From the NCBI RefSeq assembly GCF_005860795.2, contig NZ_CP058350.1, positions 1,332,501 through 1,396,500 on the forward strand: a stretch of DNA of 64,000 bases, in the 5' to 3' direction. Below are positions 57,585 through 64,000 of this stretch, one piece after another. The notes beneath the pieces are model-generated. The model was given only the letters and a program-made list of their open reading frames with translations. It was not told the DNA's origin and made no database searches. The position numbers were made by a program, and so were the translations under genes. Numbering within the stretch: the first letter of the stretch is position 1; each line of letters begins with the position of its first letter. The stretch is from Peteryoungia desertarenae. GTDB taxonomy: Bacteria > Pseudomonadota > Alphaproteobacteria > Rhizobiales > Rhizobiaceae.

Positions 57585-58463
57585 ATGGTGAAGACGAAGA
57601 ATGGCAGGCATCGCAAGACGGACGGCTCCTGGGATCCGCTGAAGGACAGTTCAACCGACCGTCAGAGTGCTGCCGGCGTGCCGCCAACGCCGCAATCGCT
57701 CTCTCCATCCTACAGACTTGCCTATGCAGATGACGAGTTTCTCTGCCGCGAGGAATTGCGCCCGGTTCGCCTTCAGCTTGAACTGCTGAAGACGGAAATG
57801 ATTCTCACGGAAAAGCAGATCAAGTCGACAGTCGTGATGTTCGGCGGCGCACGCATTCCCGCACCCGGTCAGGATGCCTGGGCCGCCCGCAATGACATTC
57901 AGCGCGCCAATCTGGAAAAGGCATCGATCTATTACGAGCAGGCGAGAAAATTCGCGAGACTATGCTCGGAATACTCTGCGCTGAGCGCACACAGGGAATA
58001 TGTCGTGGTCACCGGTGGCGGTCCCGGCGTCATGGAGGCAGGCAATCGCGGCGCGGAAGAGGTCGGCGCACCGTCGATCGGCCTCAACATCGTGTTGCCG
58101 CACGAACAGGCCCCCAATCCCTATGTCACACCGGAGCTGAGCTTCAATTTCCACTATTTCGCCATCCGCAAGATGCATTTCCTGATGCGCGCAAAGGCCA
58201 TCACCATCTTTCCGGGCGGGTTTGGCACGCTCGATGAGTTCTTCGAGACGCTGACACTGATCCAGACAAAGCGGATGGCACCAGTGCCGCTCATTCTGTT
58301 CTCGGAGGCCTTCTGGCGCGACATCATCAACTTTGATGCGCTCGCTGCATTCGGCACAATTGCCCCGGAAGATCTGGAACTGTTTCAATTCGCTGAAACG
58401 GCAGAGGATGCCTGGAAGATCATAGCCGATTTCTACGATCTTGAAACGCAAACGGCTCCCTGA
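57585..58463 (+). CDS. LOG-family protein (TIGR00730, possible nucleotide 5'-monophosphate phosphoribohydrolase)
   Basis: 292 residues. Rossmann-like fold with GGGPGVMEAGNRGA and the family motif PGGFGTLDEFFE. LOG proteins release cytokinin bases or other nucleobases from nucleotide monophosphates; the longer bacterial forms such as this have no settled substrate. An N-terminal 75-residue polar stretch precedes the domain. Its stop codon stands in the loop of a hairpin shared with the convergent EF-hand gene. Confidence 0.87.
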   Translation: MVKTKNGRHRKTDGSWDPLKDSSTDRQSAAGVPPTPQSLSPSYRLAYADDEFLCREELRPVRLQLELLKTEMILTEKQIKSTVVMFGGARIPAPGQDAWAARNDIQRANLEKASIYYEQARKFARLCSEYSALSAHREYVVVTGGGPGVMEAGNRGAEEVGAPSIGLNIVLPHEQAPNPYVTPELSFNFHYFAIRKMHFLMRAKAITIFPGGFGTLDEFFETLTLIQTKRMAPVPLILFSEAFWRDIINFDALAAFGTIAPEDLELFQFAETAEDAWKIIADFYDLETQTAP

Positions 58464-58475
58464 GGAGGGAGCCGT
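58452..58475. terminator. Bidirectional hairpin enclosing the LOG-gene stop codon
   Basis: ACGGCTCCC (58452-58460) and GGGAGCCGT (58467-58475) form a perfect 9-bp stem; the six-base loop TGAGGA begins with the TGA of the LOG-family gene. T-richness after the stem is weak on both strands. It lies between convergent genes, so it probably ends both transcripts. Confidence 0.7.
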
Positions 58476-58499
58476 CGTTGTGAGGATTGTGATATCCGA

Positions 58500-59096
58500 T
58501 CAGGGCATCATCATGCGGCGCTGCGGCATGTCTTCCGAAGAAATGAAGCCATCGGAATTGCGATCCATGCGTTCAAACATATTGTCCGCGACTGCTGTGG
58601 CTTCAACCTTGCTGATCTGACCGTTTTCGTCCGTATCAGCGGCGCGCATCATTCCTCGGGGGCCACCGCGCTTGCCATCAGGACCGCCGCGATCCGCTCG
58701 CATCTCCATGCCTTTACCCTCATGACGGCCGCCATGCTTGCCGGCATGCTCGCGTCCTTCCATCTTCCCGCCATTGCCTGCCTGCTCTCTCATTTCGGCC
58801 ATTGCGGCGCGCCGCTCGTCGCGCATTTTTTCCCGATAAGCACGAAATTCGCCCGGCGTAAGCGCACCATCGCTATCGGTGTCGACTTCGGTAAAAATGA
58901 CATCGACCGCAGATGCAGACTCGGATTTGGAGATTTTTCCGTCTTTGTCCGCATCATGCTTTTGCAGAAGCTGGACGAACATGATTTCCGGCGCCCGGAA
59001 CCCGCCAGGGCCCTGCTGGGCAAAAGCGGTTGCAGCAGAGGTGCCGACGAGGAGAGTGCCGACCATGGCGGTCAATGTGAGGGACTTGGCTTTCAT
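58500..59096 (-). CDS. Secreted EF-hand calcium-binding protein
   Basis: 198 residues from ATG 59096 (frame open to 59150). A signal peptide (about 1-26, ending ATAFAQ) leads to four EF-hand loops: DADKDGKISKSE, DTDSDGALTPGE, DTDENGQISKVE and DRNSDGFISSED, each with acidic residues at positions 1, 3, 5 and 12. Between pairs lies a Gly/Met/Arg/His-rich linker of about 45 residues (GKHGGRHEGKGMEMR). It likely binds calcium in the periplasm; the linker could also bind metal. Partner unknown. Confidence 0.85.
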   Translation of the reverse strand: MKAKSLTLTAMVGTLLVGTSAATAFAQQGPGGFRAPEIMFVQLLQKHDADKDGKISKSESASAVDVIFTEVDTDSDGALTPGEFRAYREKMRDERRAAMAEMREQAGNGGKMEGREHAGKHGGRHEGKGMEMRADRGGPDGKRGGPRGMMRAADTDENGQISKVEATAVADNMFERMDRNSDGFISSEDMPQRRMMMP

Positions 59097-59272
59097 GGAT
59101 TTTCCTTTCGCGTTAATTCGATGAAAGGAATGTATGGTGCCGGGCTTCAACTCCCTACTTAAACATCCGTAAGCTGGGTTAAACTTTGGTAAGTTTGGTC
59201 TTTCCTAAAAGTAATGTTTGGCGTGGCTACGTTTGAATCTGGGACGTGTGCAAGCAAGTGCAGCTTCGAGCC

Positions 59273-59989
59273 TTACGCATCAGGTGCGATTGTCTGAAGG
59301 AACTCGGTCAGGTTGTCGGTGACATAGTCGACACTGTCGCAGTCGATGTGTTCCACTCGCTCCCAGGTCTCAAGAATGGCAGCGCCAAGGTTTCGTGGTA
59401 CCAGCAGCACCGTCTTCATTCCAAGCGACTTTGGCACCATCAGATTGCGCGGCAGATCCTCGAACATGGCGGCATGCGCCGTGTCGATGCGGTTGAGGCT
59501 TGCGAACTTGTCATAAGTCGCGCCGGCCGGTTTCGGTACATAGTCGGCCGCCACGATATCGAATATGTCGTCGAAGTGGTCAAGGATACCAAGCGCCCGT
59601 GCAGCAGCCTCGGCATGGGCCACCGTACCATTGGTAAAGATGAATTTCCGCCCGGGCAGTTTTCTGATCGCCGCGCCAAGCGCCTCATCCGGAAGAAGCG
59701 CCGAATAGTCGATCGCATGGGCTCGTTCGAGAAACGCATTGGGATCGACATTGTGATGCAGCATCAGTCCGGCGAGGGTCGTGCCATGATCGCGATAGTA
59801 GCGCTTCTGCAGCGCGCGCGCCTCATTGGCTTCCAGTTGGAGAAGCTCGGCTACGAAGGCCGTCATGTTGCGGTCGATCTGCGCAAACAGATTGATGTGA
59901 TGCGGATAAAGGGTGTTGTCGAGATCGAACACCCAGTCGCGGATATGCTGAAAATCGGAGGGCGAGGGGCGCTTTGAAGGTAAGGTCAT
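59273..59989 (-). CDS. HAD-superfamily pyrimidine 5'-nucleotidase
   Basis: 238 residues. HAD motif I is FDLDNTLYPH with the nucleophile D22 and D24; FIFTNGTVAHA is motif II, and the rest fits the SDT1/pyrimidine 5'-nucleotidase family (TIGR01993 type), which dephosphorylates UMP/CMP or related nucleotides. In rhizobia this gene is normally found close to dapD and argB, as here. It stands alone, leftward, with a 338-base gap upstream. Confidence 0.9.
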   Translation of the reverse strand: MTLPSKRPSPSDFQHIRDWVFDLDNTLYPHHINLFAQIDRNMTAFVAELLQLEANEARALQKRYYRDHGTTLAGLMLHHNVDPNAFLERAHAIDYSALLPDEALGAAIRKLPGRKFIFTNGTVAHAEAAARALGILDHFDDIFDIVAADYVPKPAGATYDKFASLNRIDTAHAAMFEDLPRNLMVPKSLGMKTVLLVPRNLGAAILETWERVEHIDCDSVDYVTDNLTEFLQTIAPDA

Positions 59990-60327
59990 GGAGGACTTAT
60001 GACAGAAGAGGGCCGAGAAGAAAACGTGCGATTCTGTGTCTCTTGATAGCCGTGTCAGGCCGAACAGGATCGCGCTTGGTCATGGGTCTCAAGAATGCTA
60101 TGGATAGCGCATGCAGCAAAGCGCCAGAGCCCCAGAGATCGATTCATGTCTGGTGATCCTTCAGGATCGCAAGCGTCTTCCCTGCCGCTTTTTTGCTTTT
60201 GCATCAGGGGTTATTCTCGGCCATCGCCATTGATTGAAGTTGTTTCCAGCTCGCTGACAGGCAACATGAGGCTGAGTGCATTCCTCGAAAGGGCGGTTCA
60301 CCACCTCGCAATGGCGGAACAAGCCTT
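59990..60327. other. 338-base intergenic region between divergent nucleotidase and DMT transporter genes
   Basis: I see no credible gene: the short frames have no family character. It should hold the promoters of both flanking genes. A T-run after GCCGC (about 60190-60207) lacks a stem, so it is not called a terminator. No palindrome stood out. Confidence 0.45.
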
Positions 60328-61242
60328 ATGGAACTTTGGGCCATCATAACGATCGGCAGCGCCTTCCTTCAGAACGTGCGCTCAACTCTGCAAAAGCACC
60401 TCAAGGGGCAAATGGGCACCACGGGTGCAACCTTTGTCCGATTTGGCTTCGGCCTTCCTTTCGCGCTAATCTACCTCGCTGTCCTGAATCAGGTCTTGCA
60501 CCGACCTTTGCCGATACCGGGTGTAGCCTTTGTGGGATGGGCACTGGCGGGCGCGCTGGCGCAGATAGCCGCTACCTTTCTTTTGGTGCACATTTTTTCC
60601 TACCGCAATTTTGCGGTCGGGACCGCCTATTCCAGAACAGAACCCGCCCAGGCAGCATTGATAGCGCTGCTATGGTTTTCGGAGACGGTTTCTCCTCTGA
60701 CAATTGGCGCAATTCTGCTCTCGATCATCGGCGTCATGCTGATTTCGGTCGCCCGCACGACGATCTCGCCTCGCTCGCTGATCATTTCAGTCACAAGCCG
60801 AACTGCGACGGTCGGTCTTGGCTCGGGCTTTTTCTTCGGCATATCCGGCATTTCCTATCGAGCAGCGTCTCTGTCGCTGGAACCTTCCCTTCCGGCACCG
60901 GACACTGCGATGCAGGCGAGCTTTACCCTCGTTGTGGTCATCTTCATCCAGACCGTCTCGATGCTCGCATGGATGGTCCTGTATGACCCGGAGGAGTTGG
61001 TACGCGTTCGCAAGGCTTGGAGAACTGCCAGTCTTGTTGGTTTTGTTGGCGCAACGGCGTCATTTGGCTGGTTCGCGGCAATGACGCTGCAGCAAGTGGC
61101 CGTGGTGAAGGCCTTGGCGCAGGTCGAGATGCTGTTCACATTTGCCTCGTCGGTGCTGATCTTCAAGGAGAAAATCAATCGAGTGGAGGTGCTGGGCTGC
61201 ATCGTGATCGTTGCCGGCGTATTGCTGCTGCTGCTCGGATGA
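60328..61242 (+). CDS. DMT-superfamily (EamA-type) transporter
   Basis: 304 residues with ten predicted transmembrane helices in two EamA repeats, the second ending VKALAQVEMLFTFASSVLIFKEKINRVEVLG, where the conserved Pro/Glu-Lys pattern of the fold is visible. Family members export amino acids, metabolites or drugs; the substrate is unknown. It is followed after about 55-90 bases by an MFS exporter on the same strand. Confidence 0.88.
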   Translation: MELWAIITIGSAFLQNVRSTLQKHLKGQMGTTGATFVRFGFGLPFALIYLAVLNQVLHRPLPIPGVAFVGWALAGALAQIAATFLLVHIFSYRNFAVGTAYSRTEPAQAALIALLWFSETVSPLTIGAILLSIIGVMLISVARTTISPRSLIISVTSRTATVGLGSGFFFGISGISYRAASLSLEPSLPAPDTAMQASFTLVVVIFIQTVSMLAWMVLYDPEELVRVRKAWRTASLVGFVGATASFGWFAAMTLQQVAVVKALAQVEMLFTFASSVLIFKEKINRVEVLGCIVIVAGVLLLLLG

Positions 61243-61296
61243 TCTGGTAGACGAGGGAAAAGACCTCAAGGATTTGCTTGTTGCCACTAGGTAAAC

Positions 61297-62826
61297 ATGG
61301 AACCTTGCATTGCGGTCGACTCGGTCGACTTCATGATTAGAAGGTCGCTTCATGTGAAATCCTCCACCTTCCTAGATGGCAAACCTACCCCGGACACGGA
61401 GAGCTATCCGGAGCGATGGCCCGCTTTGTTCGTCATGATGCTCGCAAATTTTATGAACCTGCTGGATGTGACGATCGTCAATGTTGCGCTCCCCAGCATG
61501 CAGCGAGACTTTAATGCCGGCTCGGGCCAGATAGAATGGGTTGTTGCTGGCTATGTTCTGGCCTTCGCCCTGTGTCTTCTGCCGTTCGGTCGCTATGGTG
61601 ATGTGAAGGGCAAAAGACGGGTATTCCTTCTGGGCGTTGCCGGCTTCTCCCTCGCTTCAGCCTTCTGCGGTATCGCGACCAGCGTTGAAATGCTGATTGT
61701 CGCCCGCATGGTTCAGGGAGCGGCGGGCGCCATGATGACGCCCCAGGTTCTGGCAATCGCTCAGGTCATGTTCCCTCCTCATGAACGAGCCGCCGCCTTT
61801 TCACTCTTTGGCCTGTCGGCGGGGCTTGCCTCGGTTGCAGGCCCGATCATCGGTGGTTGGCTGATCGGGATGAATTTCTTCGACCTGGGCTGGCGTCCAA
61901 TCTTCCTGATCAATATTCCGCTTGGCATGATTGCCATATTGGCCGGATGGCGGCTGATCCCCCATGTGCCGGTGCGCAAGGGCCTCAGGAATGACTATGT
62001 CGGCATCGTACTCGTCGGCCTCGGCATCTTCTTTGTCATATTCCCGCTGATCGGGGGACATGGTTACGGTTGGCCACTCTGGACCCATGCCATGATGATG
62101 GGGTCGCTGTTTTTCTTCGTCGGCTTCTATCTCTGGCAACGCCACCAGCACCGTGTGGGCGGACCGGAGCTTTTGCCTCTGACCCTGATGAGCAACCGGA
62201 ACTATGTGATCGGAGCTCTGATGACGGCTGTCTTCTTCTCCACCTTGCCGGGCTTCTTCCTGATCCTCGCAATGTTCCTGCAGGAGGGCTTTGCCCTGAC
62301 ACCTTTGCAATCGGGGATGACGACGGTCCCATTCTCTGTGGGTGTGCTCGTAGCCTCGGTGATTTCCGGACGCCTCGGCAGGGTGCCGCCCCGCCTGCGC
62401 ATCATGGTAGGGATGATGATGCTTACCGTCGGCATGGCGCTTCTGCGCACCCACATCTTGCATTTGACGGATACAATCGATCCGCTCGCGCTCCTGCCGT
62501 CCCTGCTGCTGAGCGGTCTTGGCATGGGTATTGCGATTGCGCCGATGTTTCAGGTCGCGCTCGCAGGTGTCCCGCCTGAAGATGCCGGCTCTGGTTCAGG
62601 TGCTCTTCAGGCCATTCAGCAGGTTGGGAGCGTTTTTGGGATCGCCATCGTCAGTGCGTTGTTCTTCGGCAGCCTGGCGGCGAATGAAGCGCTGTCCTTG
62701 GCTTCAGGTGAGGCCCATGCCGATAGTCTTGCGACCGGCATGGTCTATAACTTCCTCGCCTATGGACTTGTGTTGATCGCCTTAGCATTGCTGCGCCCGG
62801 CGCAGGGTGCAGCCCGGACGCATTAG
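61297..62826 (+). CDS. MFS multidrug transporter, DHA2 (EmrB/QacA) family
   Basis: Up to 509 residues with 14 transmembrane helices. The first helix has LANFMNLLDVTIVNVALPSM (motif D1 of DHA2), then GRYGDVKGKRRVFLLG (motif A) and RMVQGAAGAMMTPQVL (motif B/C region). It probably expels hydrophobic compounds with protons. The start is open: ATG 61297, ATG 61333, or GTG 61354, the last with AGAAGG before it. No HlyD-type partner is next to it. It ends four bases from the end of the convergent argB. Confidence 0.9.
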   Translation: MEPCIAVDSVDFMIRRSLHVKSSTFLDGKPTPDTESYPERWPALFVMMLANFMNLLDVTIVNVALPSMQRDFNAGSGQIEWVVAGYVLAFALCLLPFGRYGDVKGKRRVFLLGVAGFSLASAFCGIATSVEMLIVARMVQGAAGAMMTPQVLAIAQVMFPPHERAAAFSLFGLSAGLASVAGPIIGGWLIGMNFFDLGWRPIFLINIPLGMIAILAGWRLIPHVPVRKGLRNDYVGIVLVGLGIFFVIFPLIGGHGYGWPLWTHAMMMGSLFFFVGFYLWQRHQHRVGGPELLPLTLMSNRNYVIGALMTAVFFSTLPGFFLILAMFLQEGFALTPLQSGMTTVPFSVGVLVASVISGRLGRVPPRLRIMVGMMMLTVGMALLRTHILHLTDTIDPLALLPSLLLSGLGMGIAIAPMFQVALAGVPPEDAGSGSGALQAIQQVGSVFGIAIVSALFFGSLAANEALSLASGEAHADSLATGMVYNFLAYGLVLIALALLRPAQGAARTH

Positions 62827-62830
62827 AGCG

Positions 62831-63718
62831 TCATGGAACGAGCAACGTACCGGCACCGGTTTCCGTGAAAAGTTCAAGCAGCACCGAATGCGCCGTCTTG
62901 CCGTTCAGGATCACGACACCCTGAACCCCGGCCTTGATCGCCTCGATACAGGTCTCGACCTTCGGGATCATACCACCGGAAATCGTGCCGTCCTTGATCA
63001 GCGCATGCGCCTCTGCAACGGACAGTTCTTTGATCAGCTTGCCGTTCTTGTCGAGGACGCCTGGCACATCCGTCAGGAAGAGCAGTCGCGATGCATTGAG
63101 CGCACCCGCAATAGCACCGGCAAATGTATCCGCATTGATGTTGTAGGTCGCCCCATCTCGTCCCGGTGCAACCGGTGCAATGACTGGGATCATCTCGGAG
63201 CGTGCCAGAAGATCGAGCAGTGTCCGGTCCACTTCCACCACTTCGCCGACAAAGCCGAGGTCAAGCACGCGCTCGATGTTGCTGTCCGGATCGCGGACCT
63301 TTTTCTGTGCCTTCTCGGCAAAGACCATATTGCCGTCCTTGCCGCACAAGCCGATTGCCCACTCGCCGGTCTGGTTGATCAGCGCCACGATTTCCTTGTT
63401 GATCGAGCCGGCGAGAACCATTTCAACGATTTCGACGGTCTTCTGGTCCGTAACCCGGAGCCCGTTCTCGAAACGGGATTCGATACCCATCTTGGCCAGC
63501 ATGGCGCCAATTTGCGGACCGCCGCCATGCACCACGATCGGGTTGACGCCGGATTGCTTGAGGAGCGCAATATCGGCTGCAAAGGCTTTGCCAAGTTCCG
63601 GATTACCCATGGCATGGCCACCATATTTCACCACGATGGTCTTGTTCTCGTAGCGCTGCATGAAGGGGAGCGCCTGGGCCAGCAGCCTTGCCTGGGTTTC
63701 GCTTTCGGAAGCCGTCAT
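62831..63718 (-). CDS. argB: Acetylglutamate kinase
   Basis: 295 residues. The amino-acid-kinase fold shows [11 protein letters not shown] (catalytic Lys), [10 protein letters not shown] and the ADP-binding [28 protein letters not shown]. It phosphorylates N-acetylglutamate, the second step of arginine synthesis and, in many bacteria, a target of PII proteins whose state GlnD sets. The upstream neighbour on its strand is not engB as in most rhizobia I recall but a divergent ECF sigma gene. Confidence 0.97.
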   Translation of the reverse strand: MTASESETQARLLAQALPFMQRYENKTIVVKYGGHAMGNPELGKAFAADIALLKQSGVNPIVVHGGGPQIGAMLAKMGIESRFENGLRVTDQKTVEIVEMVLAGSINKEIVALINQTGEWAIGLCGKDGNMVFAEKAQKKVRDPDSNIERVLDLGFVGEVVEVDRTLLDLLARSEMIPVIAPVAPGRDGATYNINADTFAGAIAGALNASRLLFLTDVPGVLDKNGKLIKELSVAEAHALIKDGTISGGMIPKVETCIEAIKAGVQGVVILNGKTAHSVLLELFTETGAGTLLVP

Positions 63719-63753
63719 CGGGAAAACCTCATTTTGGATCGCGGCCTTTTAGC

Positions 63754-63822
63754 GCAAGACAGGCCCTGATGGAATAACGGGGAGGAGAATATATCGGGGG
63801 CGGTGGTCACCGCCTGTCTTGC
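63754..63822. promoter_or_regulatory. Inverted repeats between argB and the ECF sigma gene
   Basis: GCAAGACAGGC (63754-63764) and GCCTGTCTTGC (63812-63822) are perfectly complementary over 11 bp, 47 bases apart. Inside lies a second dyad, GCGGTG-GT-CACCGC (63800-63813). The position between divergent genes suggests operator or looping sites; nothing else is known. Confidence 0.4.
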
Positions 63823-63879
63823 CCTATTGCCACCGCGATCATCGGCTCTATATCCGCAAGCGCGTGGCCAAGGTAGGGA

Positions 63880-64000
63880 ATGATGGACGCCCAAAGCATT
63901 GCACACTTGCTTGCGAGGGTCACGTTGCGTGATCGAACCGCATTCGCCGCCATTTATGCCGGATGTGCTCCGAAACTTTTTGCCGTCTGTTTGCGTATTC
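63880..64000 (+). CDS. ECF-family RNA polymerase sigma factor, N-terminal fragment (3' end outside window)
   Basis: Open frame from ATG-ATG at 63880/63883 (AGGTAGGGA upstream) to the window edge, about 40 codons. The translation MMDAQSIAHLLARV continues through LRDRTAFAAIYAGCAPKLFAVCLRI, the region-2 start of ECF sigma factors (the RDRTAFAAIY...LFAVCLRI pattern seen in rhizobial RpoE/SigK-like factors with a RskA-type anti-sigma partner). The partner and target promoters lie beyond the window. Confidence 0.75.
   Translation, partial: MMDAQSIAHLLARVTLRDRTAFAAIYAGCAPKLFAVCLRI

Noticed and set aside
63715..63906. 63-codon leftward frame upstream of argB
   Set aside because: It covers the divergent promoter region and the start of the ECF sigma gene, and its translation looks random. 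It is not engB, which is often near argB in rhizobia.

Overview
This 64 kb window is a piece of conserved chromosome from a member of the Rhizobiaceae (Agrobacterium/Rhizobium/Sinorhizobium type alphaproteobacterium). The evidence is the gene order, which matches the core chromosome of that family as I remember it from Sinorhizobium meliloti and Agrobacterium (dnaA-hemW-rdgB-rph-hrcA-grpE; lptC-lptA-lptB-rpoN-hpf-ptsN; olsB-tme-mutS-glnD-murJ; trpS-usp-nifU-tsaB-rimI-fur-olsA-miaB-phoH-ybeY-corC-lnt-phrR-metK-trmB; def-fmt-truA). Family-typical contents include both ornithine-lipid genes, a Mur-like Fur and a long malic enzyme with a phosphotransacetylase-like tail. I see no phage genes, insertion sequences, CRISPR arrays, tRNA or rRNA genes.

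Layout. Bases 1-5.8 kb: the 3' end of dnaA, a leftward group (rph, a VOC protein, rdgB, hemW), then rightward hrcA and grpE. 5.8-11.0 kb: the leftward LPS-export/sigma-54 cluster lptC-lptA-lptB-rpoN-hpf-ptsN. 11.3-16.9 kb: rightward ihfB, a LapA-like membrane protein, two RNA methyltransferases overlapping lspA, olsB and a LysR regulator. 16.9-22.0 kb: tme (leftward) and mutS (rightward), a block of clearly higher GC. 22.1-26.5 kb: glnD and murJ. 26.5-27.5 kb: a small secreted M15-type peptidase and a VOC protein. 27.6-38.4 kb: a long run of rightward housekeeping genes from trpS to lnt. 38.5-41.1 kb: phrR, metK with a palindromic operator candidate, and trmB. 41.1-51.1 kb: the most accessory part, with small heat-shock protein, nucleoside hydrolase, ribokinase, rmuC and three chemoreceptors, two of them tandem cytoplasmic globin-coupled sensors. 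51.2-57.4 kb: def-fmt-truA, an arsC-arsH pair and dapE/dapD. 57.6-64.0 kb: a LOG-family protein, a secreted EF-hand protein, a HAD nucleotidase, two exporters, argB and the first codons of an ECF sigma factor cut by the window edge.

How the parts fit. Most genes serve translation and RNA maturation (rph, miaB, ybeY, trmB, truA, def, fmt, trpS, tsaB, rimI, hpf), envelope building (lpt genes, lspA, lnt, murJ, olsA/olsB), nitrogen and carbon regulation (rpoN, ptsN, glnD, tme) and protein quality control (hrcA, grpE, hsp20). I found no clear new multi-gene system. The items most worth a second look are the tandem heme-sensor chemoreceptors beside a nucleoside-salvage set, the GC-rich tme-mutS block, the palindrome upstream of metK, the inverted repeats beside ihfB and the ECF sigma gene, and two convergent gene pairs whose hairpins enclose a stop codon.
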